A stretch of 18,437 bases of DNA from Spartobacteria bacterium UBA6821. Its GTDB lineage: Bacteria; Verrucomicrobiota; Verrucomicrobiia; Chthoniobacterales; UBA6821. Both the position numbers and the translations under genes were made by a program. Shown piece by piece: positions 14,349-18,437 of this stretch (position 1 is the first letter of the stretch; each line of letters begins with the position of its first letter). The notes beneath the pieces are model-generated. The model was given only the letters and a program-made list of their open reading frames with translations, was not told where the DNA came from and did not search any database. Location: NCBI GenBank assembly GCA_002452515.1, contig DKEN01000088.1, positions 1 to 18,437 of the forward strand. Direction: 5' to 3'.

Positions 14349-16757
14349 TTATGAAATCCCAAGACGAGCAAAGACGGGGATTTTTACCCCGTCTAAGATC
14401 AAGCCGAAAGCGAGAGCAGCTCCTAATTCACCAAGCACCACTGTGGCTGGAAGGGGTGCCATGGCGATACCACCAATCGCCAAGATCGAGATAATAAGAA
14501 GGTCGGCCACGGAGGAGAGGATCAGCCAGATCGTTGGTCGCACTCCCCAGAGATGCTGACGTGATCGGATTGCGTAAATGGTGGCCTGGCTGCCAAAGAC
14601 GATCGCGACAACGCAAAGAGTTCTCAGCGCGTCGATCCCGAGGCTCAATTCGAATTTTCCGACAGCCAAAACGGCGGTGCAATACACTAGGAAGCAGAGA
14701 CCAAAAATCACTCCCGCGCTTGTAATCTTGCCGATTTGCCAGCTATTTGGCATTTTCGATGGGCTCACCCTATCCGTTGTGAGTGACATGGCCAGGAAGT
14801 CACCTGTAATCATCACGATCACCATCAGGAGGGGGGTCAAAATCGCATGGCCAGTAAGAACGAGGCCAATCGCCAGTAGGAAAACCTGTGCGATTTTCTT
14901 CGTCACGGAATTCAGTGTGTAAGTGAGAATGCGCTGAAACGTGATCCTTCCCTCTTTTACCGAAGCAACAATCCCGCCAAGCCCAGCCTTTGTCAGGACA
15001 ACCCCAGCGGCTGATTTTGCCACATCGGTTGCGGTAGAAACGGCTATGCCGATCTGTGCCTGGCGGAGGGCGGGTGCATCGTTCACCCCATCGCCACACA
15101 TCCCAACGGTGTGACCGCTCTTCTGGAACGCTTTGACGAGATCATACTTTCCATCCGGAAGAATGCCGGCGTAGACGTCAAAGTCCTCTGGTTTGACTCC
15201 ATCTGGAATTGGTCCGGGCGGGCAGACAGCACCCTTCAATCCAACGGCATGGGCGACGATGGCAGCAGTCTCCTGCGCGTCTCCTGTTACCATAACAGTA
15301 TGGACGCCGAGGGAATGGAGTTCCGAGATGAGTGTAGCTGAGTCTGTGCGGGGTGGATCGCTCAATGCGATCAGACCCAGCATTTTCAGTGATGCGCTTG
15401 GGCCACCAGCAACGGCCAGGACTCTAAAGCCTTTCTTTGCGAGTTCTTCCGCTATTCCGGAAGCTGTGGGAGAAGGAGCGGTGAGGCTGATGATGGCTGT
15501 GAATGCCCCCTTAATGATGCGCAGAGTGGCACCACTGGCATCAGTGACAGTTGCTTCAGAGGTCTTCTTTGCAGGGTCGAAAGGGACGAACTTGCTTATC
15601 TTGGGAAGATGCGCGCCTTGCTGCTTTGAAGAAGCCACGCGAATCGCCGCATCGACCAAATCCTCTCCCCCCTCAGAACTCGCGAGAGCCGCCATTCCAA
15701 GAACATAAGCTTCGTCAAATCCTGGCATTGGGCGAACGGATGTTACTGAAAGCTGATTTGCCGTGAGGGTTCCGGTTTTATCGGCGCAGAGGATTTCTAT
15801 CGTGGCGGCCTCATCAACGGCGGATAGCCGTGTTGGAAGGACGCCTAGCTTGGCCAAAGAGCGAGCACCCAAGGCTGCTGCCAGGGTAAAGGTTGCAGGC
15901 AGGGCCACGGGTACGGCAGCGAGAATCGAAGTGAGCAGCAGCGGGGTGATATCGCTCCACGGCATCGCATGAGCGTATGCATACACTCCAATGAGAAGGA
16001 TGACGACGCTGTTGAACATCGCCAGATTCAGGACGATGTGGAACACTGCTTTCTGCTGCGAACTTGCTCCGTGAGCCATCCGGACGAGCTCCGCAGTATG
16101 ACCAAATTTGGTATGCATACCGGTAGCCGTGACCTGCGCCGTGGCTTCACCACGCCTAACGAGTGTCCCCGCATAGGTATCCGCTCCAGGCCCTAAATCA
16201 AGAGGCAAGGATTCGCCTGTAAGCATCGATTGGTCAAGTGAGACAGAGCCCTTGATCAAATGCACATCGGCTGCAACAACACCGCCGAGGGAAAGATTTA
16301 CCAGATCGCCTCGCACCAACTCTGCTGCCGGTATGCTCTTCCACTCACCATCACGGCAAACGGAAGCATTCAGGGCAAGGCGTGATTTCAAGGCATTGAG
16401 GGTCGCTTGGGCGCGACCTTCCTGAAAAAAGGCCAAAGCTGCATTAAAAATCAGGAGGCCTCCAATGACAGCACCCTCGACAAATTTATGGAGAATGATC
16501 TCTAGAACGATGGAAGCTTCCAGCAACCAGGGAACTGGTGCCCAGAACTTGGAGAGTGCATTTTGAAGAGGATGAACTGACAACATATCAGGCATCGCAT
16601 TCGGTCCATCCTTTTCAAGACGGGTGGATGCCTCATTGCTTGTAAGACCCACCGATGTGGAATCCGGATTCGGTGTTGCGTGCGGGCTAGGAGAAGGCGT
16701 TGTCGGGGAAGCAGCGATACTCATCGAGGGATAAATTGTCAGAGAGACTTTTGCCAT
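14349..16757 (-). CDS. P-type (P3A) plasma-membrane H+-ATPase
   Basis: The 802-residue ATP-driven proton pump resembles the archaeal/plant plasma-membrane type. A Pro/Thr/Ser-rich N-terminal tail (12-35) precedes the core. The actuator motif is LTGESLP (179-185) and the phosphorylated residue is Asp326 in DKTGTLT. KGA is at 416-418, VTGDA at 490-494 and the hinge GDGVNDAPALRQA at 555-567. Ten membrane segments can be placed. TM2 keeps Asn105 (LLIFNAALAFF), matching Asn106 of plant AHA2. TM6 reads MITGDFLAMSL, whose Asp653 aligns with proton acceptor Asp684 of AHA2, although the usual NDG context is GDF. The protein ends soon after TM10 with no autoinhibitory C-terminal domain. A second start at 16724 (MSIAASP) is equally plausible. 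It lies 101 bases after PPK2. Divalent-metal transport cannot be excluded but is less likely. Confidence 0.92.
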   Translation of the reverse strand: MAKVSLTIYPSMSIAASPTTPSPSPHATPNPDSTSVGLTSNEASTRLEKDGPNAMPDMLSVHPLQNALSKFWAPVPWLLEASIVLEIILHKFVEGAVIGGLLIFNAALAFFQEGRAQATLNALKSRLALNASVCRDGEWKSIPAAELVRGDLVNLSLGGVVAADVHLIKGSVSLDQSMLTGESLPLDLGPGADTYAGTLVRRGEATAQVTATGMHTKFGHTAELVRMAHGASSQQKAVFHIVLNLAMFNSVVILLIGVYAYAHAMPWSDITPLLLTSILAAVPVALPATFTLAAALGARSLAKLGVLPTRLSAVDEAATIEILCADKTGTLTANQLSVTSVRPMPGFDEAYVLGMAALASSEGGEDLVDAAIRVASSKQQGAHLPKISKFVPFDPAKKTSEATVTDASGATLRIIKGAFTAIISLTAPSPTASGIAEELAKKGFRVLAVAGGPSASLKMLGLIALSDPPRTDSATLISELHSLGVHTVMVTGDAQETAAIVAHAVGLKGAVCPPGPIPDGVKPEDFDVYAGILPDGKYDLVKAFQKSGHTVGMCGDGVNDAPALRQAQIGIAVSTATDVAKSAAGVVLTKAGLGGIVASVKEGRITFQRILTYTLNSVTKKIAQVFLLAIGLVLTGHAILTPLLMVIVMITGDFLAMSLTTDRVSPSKMPNSWQIGKITSAGVIFGLCFLVYCTAVLAVGKFELSLGIDALRTLCVVAIVFGSQATIYAIRSRQHLWGVRPTIWLILSSVADLLIISILAIGGIAMAPLPATVVLGELGAALAFGLILDGVKIPVFARLGIS
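14372..14394. repeat. Strong hairpin within the 3' end of the H+-ATPase gene
   Basis: A perfect 8-bp inverted repeat, AGACGGGG (14372-14379) with CCCCGTCT (14387-14394), has a 7-base AT loop. It ends 23 bases before the stop codon end. No T-run follows on the minus strand, so it is not a standard terminator. It might slow ribosomes or protect the mRNA 3' end. Confidence 0.5.
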
Positions 16758-16858
16758 CCGGCTGTCGCATAAAAGCAGGTCACCTGTTCACATCCTCCCA
16801 TGCGAGATTGGCGAATATTTTATGAGTAAAACCTTTGGGCAATGTCACGGTTGAGATT

Positions 16859-17728
16859 CTACTTCATCAGGTGCTTACGCATGACCTGTAATTCTCTTTC
16901 TCGCTTGGGAGTCGTTTTGGGATACTCCATTTTAAGATCCTTGAGGGTATCCAGAACGATTTGGGAGACAATGAGACGGGCATTCTCCTTATTATCTGCG
17001 GGGATGATATGCCAGGGTGCATGATGAGTATTCGTAGCGCTCAGGCATTCCTCGTATGCCTTCACGTAGTGCTTCCAGTATTTTCTCTCATGAATGTCCG
17101 AGAGGCTGAATTTCCAGTTCTTGTCAGGCACCTCAATCCGCTGGAGAAAGCGCTTCCGCTGCTCCTCCTTGGAAAGGTGGAGAAAGAATTTGATGATTCG
17201 TGTGCCGTTTTGAAAAAGATGTTTCTCAAAGTTCACAATCGATTCATAGCGGTCCTTCCAGAGCGCCCTTCCGTCATGCAGATCGGCCCCCAGTCCCTGA
17301 GCGAATAGATCCTGGGGGTGGACGCGAATGACAAGGACCTCCTCATAGTAGGAGCGGTTGAAGATGCCGATGCGTCCCCGCTCTGGAAGACGGCAAGTCG
17401 TGCGCCAGAGAAAGTCGTGTTCCAACTCTTCGGCACTCGGTTGCTTGAAGCTGAAAACCTCACAACCCTGAGGATTGATTCCTGAGAGGACATGCCGGAT
17501 GGCTCCATCTTTTCCGGAGGCATCCATTCCTTGAAAAATCAGCAGTAGTGCATGGCGGTTGGTAGCATAGTGAAGCTGCTGTAAGGCACTGAGTTCTTCC
17601 GCATGCTGCTTGATGATGTGGTGATATTCCTTGTGCGACTTATAGTCGTCTTTGCCGTATGTTTCCCATTTGCTGAGGTGCACCTCTGTGCCGGGTTTGA
17701 TGCGGAAGTCTTTGGTTCGGATATTCAT
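16859..17728 (-). CDS. ppk2: Polyphosphate kinase 2, class III-like
   Basis: The 289-residue soluble enzyme transfers phosphate from polyphosphate to nucleotides. The Walker A motif GMDASGKDG is at 67-75 and the Walker B-type FNRSYYEEV at 123-131. A lid region with basic residues ([12 protein letters not shown], about 187-198) follows. The start ([16 protein letters not shown]), [27 protein letters not shown] and the near C-terminal [15 protein letters not shown] match class III PPK2 enzymes such as that of Meiothermus ruber, which phosphorylate both AMP and ADP; class I enzymes use mainly ADP. The class call rests on resemblance. It lies 32 bases after one H+-ATPase gene and 101 bases before another on the same strand, suggesting that polyphosphate-derived ATP could supply the pumps under energy shortage. 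A weak GGAAGAA lies about 13 bases before the ATG. Confidence 0.93.
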   Translation of the reverse strand: MNIRTKDFRIKPGTEVHLSKWETYGKDDYKSHKEYHHIIKQHAEELSALQQLHYATNRHALLLIFQGMDASGKDGAIRHVLSGINPQGCEVFSFKQPSAEELEHDFLWRTTCRLPERGRIGIFNRSYYEEVLVIRVHPQDLFAQGLGADLHDGRALWKDRYESIVNFEKHLFQNGTRIIKFFLHLSKEEQRKRFLQRIEVPDKNWKFSLSDIHERKYWKHYVKAYEECLSATNTHHAPWHIIPADNKENARLIVSQIVLDTLKDLKMEYPKTTPKRERELQVMRKHLMK

Positions 17729-17760
17729 GGTGATTCTGTTCTTCCGGTTTGAGTCATCCC

Positions 17761-18437
17761 TTAACTTTTGCGGATCTCCTTTTCCGCCTTCTCCCAGTCC
17801 TGGACGGCACCACCATCGTGACGCCCCTCCTGAACATAGAGTTCATAGGCTTTTGTTGCTATTTCCGGGGACAAATCATGGGAAGTGACGGTTGTTTCTT
17901 TTGCTTTGAGGGGATCAAAAATGTGGTAAGCGAGCAGCTTGATACGGTCATTCATGAGTGCCCACGAGATGGCATAGATCCAGACGAACCCCGCCCATTT
18001 CCAACCAAGTGGAGCCATGAAGATTCCGTAGACGGCGATCAATGTGGCCACGCACTGCGTCCCAAGCACAGCCATCCAGAGTATCCGTGCCGGAGGGATG
18101 GACCAGAAAGGGCCCCGTGTGCGCGTTAGGAAGATGGTCAAATGACCGGCAACCGAAAGCTTCAAATACATCAGGGTTTGCACCATGTCACGGCTCAGAT
18201 GAAACGCCCGTTCTCCGAGATAAAACAATCCGAAGGCGGCCACAACACCCATCACTCCAAGGACCGTCGAGATCGAGAGTACGAGGCGCATATTCCACTC
18301 TTCGGGCTTGTTTCTATACAGGACGTTGTCATAGGCGATCGAGAGAATGGCCCCGTCGTTCAACAAGGCGATCATGACAATCATCACCGCGGTCACTGGA
18401 TAAAAGTTGAAGACAAGAATTGCCAGCGTCATGAAGA
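17761..18437 (-). CDS. Second P3A-type H+-ATPase, C-terminal part (runs off the window)
   Basis: About 225 residues are visible, and the frame remains open to the window edge. They cover the end of TM5, TM6 with [17 protein letters not shown], the TM7-TM10 block (including [15 protein letters not shown], like the TM8 region of plant pumps, and [20 protein letters not shown]) and a ~55-residue charged cytosolic tail. The NDG in TM6 holds the proton-acceptor aspartate and follows the plant/fungal pump pattern more closely than the neighbouring full-length ATPase. That ATPase has GDF there and no tail. The catalytic P and N domains lie outside the window. It begins the visible part of a probable operon with ppk2, 32 bases downstream. 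Confidence 0.9.
   Translation of the reverse strand, partial: FMTLAILVFNFYPVTAVMIVMIALLNDGAILSIAYDNVLYRNKPEEWNMRLVLSISTVLGVMGVVAAFGLFYLGERAFHLSRDMVQTLMYLKLSVAGHLTIFLTRTRGPFWSIPPARILWMAVLGTQCVATLIAVYGIFMAPLGWKWAGFVWIYAISWALMNDRIKLLAYHIFDPLKAKETTVTSHDLSPEIATKAYELYVQEGRHDGGAVQDWEKAEKEIRKS

Overview
The window is bacterial and gene-dense, with intron-free ORFs, short gaps, tandem same-strand genes and a 4-base gene overlap. It reads as a Gram-negative chromosome: there are Sec-exported enzymes, a small lipoprotein and a slipin. The presence of a bacterial deoxyhypusine-synthase homologue, a DUF5069 protein, a GH30 galactanase-like enzyme and short-type glucan phosphorylase suggests Verrucomicrobiota or a nearby phylum, but this is inference from gene content only. 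Hardly any gene has a Shine-Dalgarno sequence at normal spacing. No rRNA, tRNA, CRISPR array, transposase or phage gene was seen.

Left part (1-5049): the 3' end of an IMP dehydrogenase gene (+) converges on a deoxyhypusine-synthase-like gene (-). Three exported products follow on the minus strand: a 48-residue entericidin-type lipoprotein with its own promoter and terminator, a class A-like PAP2 acid phosphatase, and a GH30 glycosidase resembling endo-beta-1,6-galactanase.

Middle (5050-10526): after a 422-base divergent intergenic region, a plus-strand operon encodes a YflT/GSP17M-type stress membrane protein, a slipin, a variant RpiB isomerase and alpha-glucan phosphorylase. It ends in the decayed C-terminal remnant of a glycogen debranching enzyme gene (glgX).

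Right part (10527-18437): a minus-strand array, listed in transcription order, encodes a P3A-type H+-ATPase (only its C-terminal part is in the window), class III-like PPK2, a second complete P3A-type H+-ATPase, transaldolase, a DUF6582-like protein, a zinc alcohol dehydrogenase, a DUF5069 protein and a small two-helix membrane protein.

Taken together, 5.4-18.4 kb looks like a stress or energy-reserve island: glycogen phosphorolysis, pentose-phosphate shuffling, polyphosphate-driven nucleotide phosphorylation, proton export and aldehyde reduction. The most notable unexplained signal is a motif, GGGTT-N2..7-ACCCYATAG, found four times. All four copies are intergenic and point toward the downstream gene: one before the plus-strand stress operon, two before transaldolase and one before the DUF6582-like gene. 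This suggests that the two converging arms belong to one regulon.
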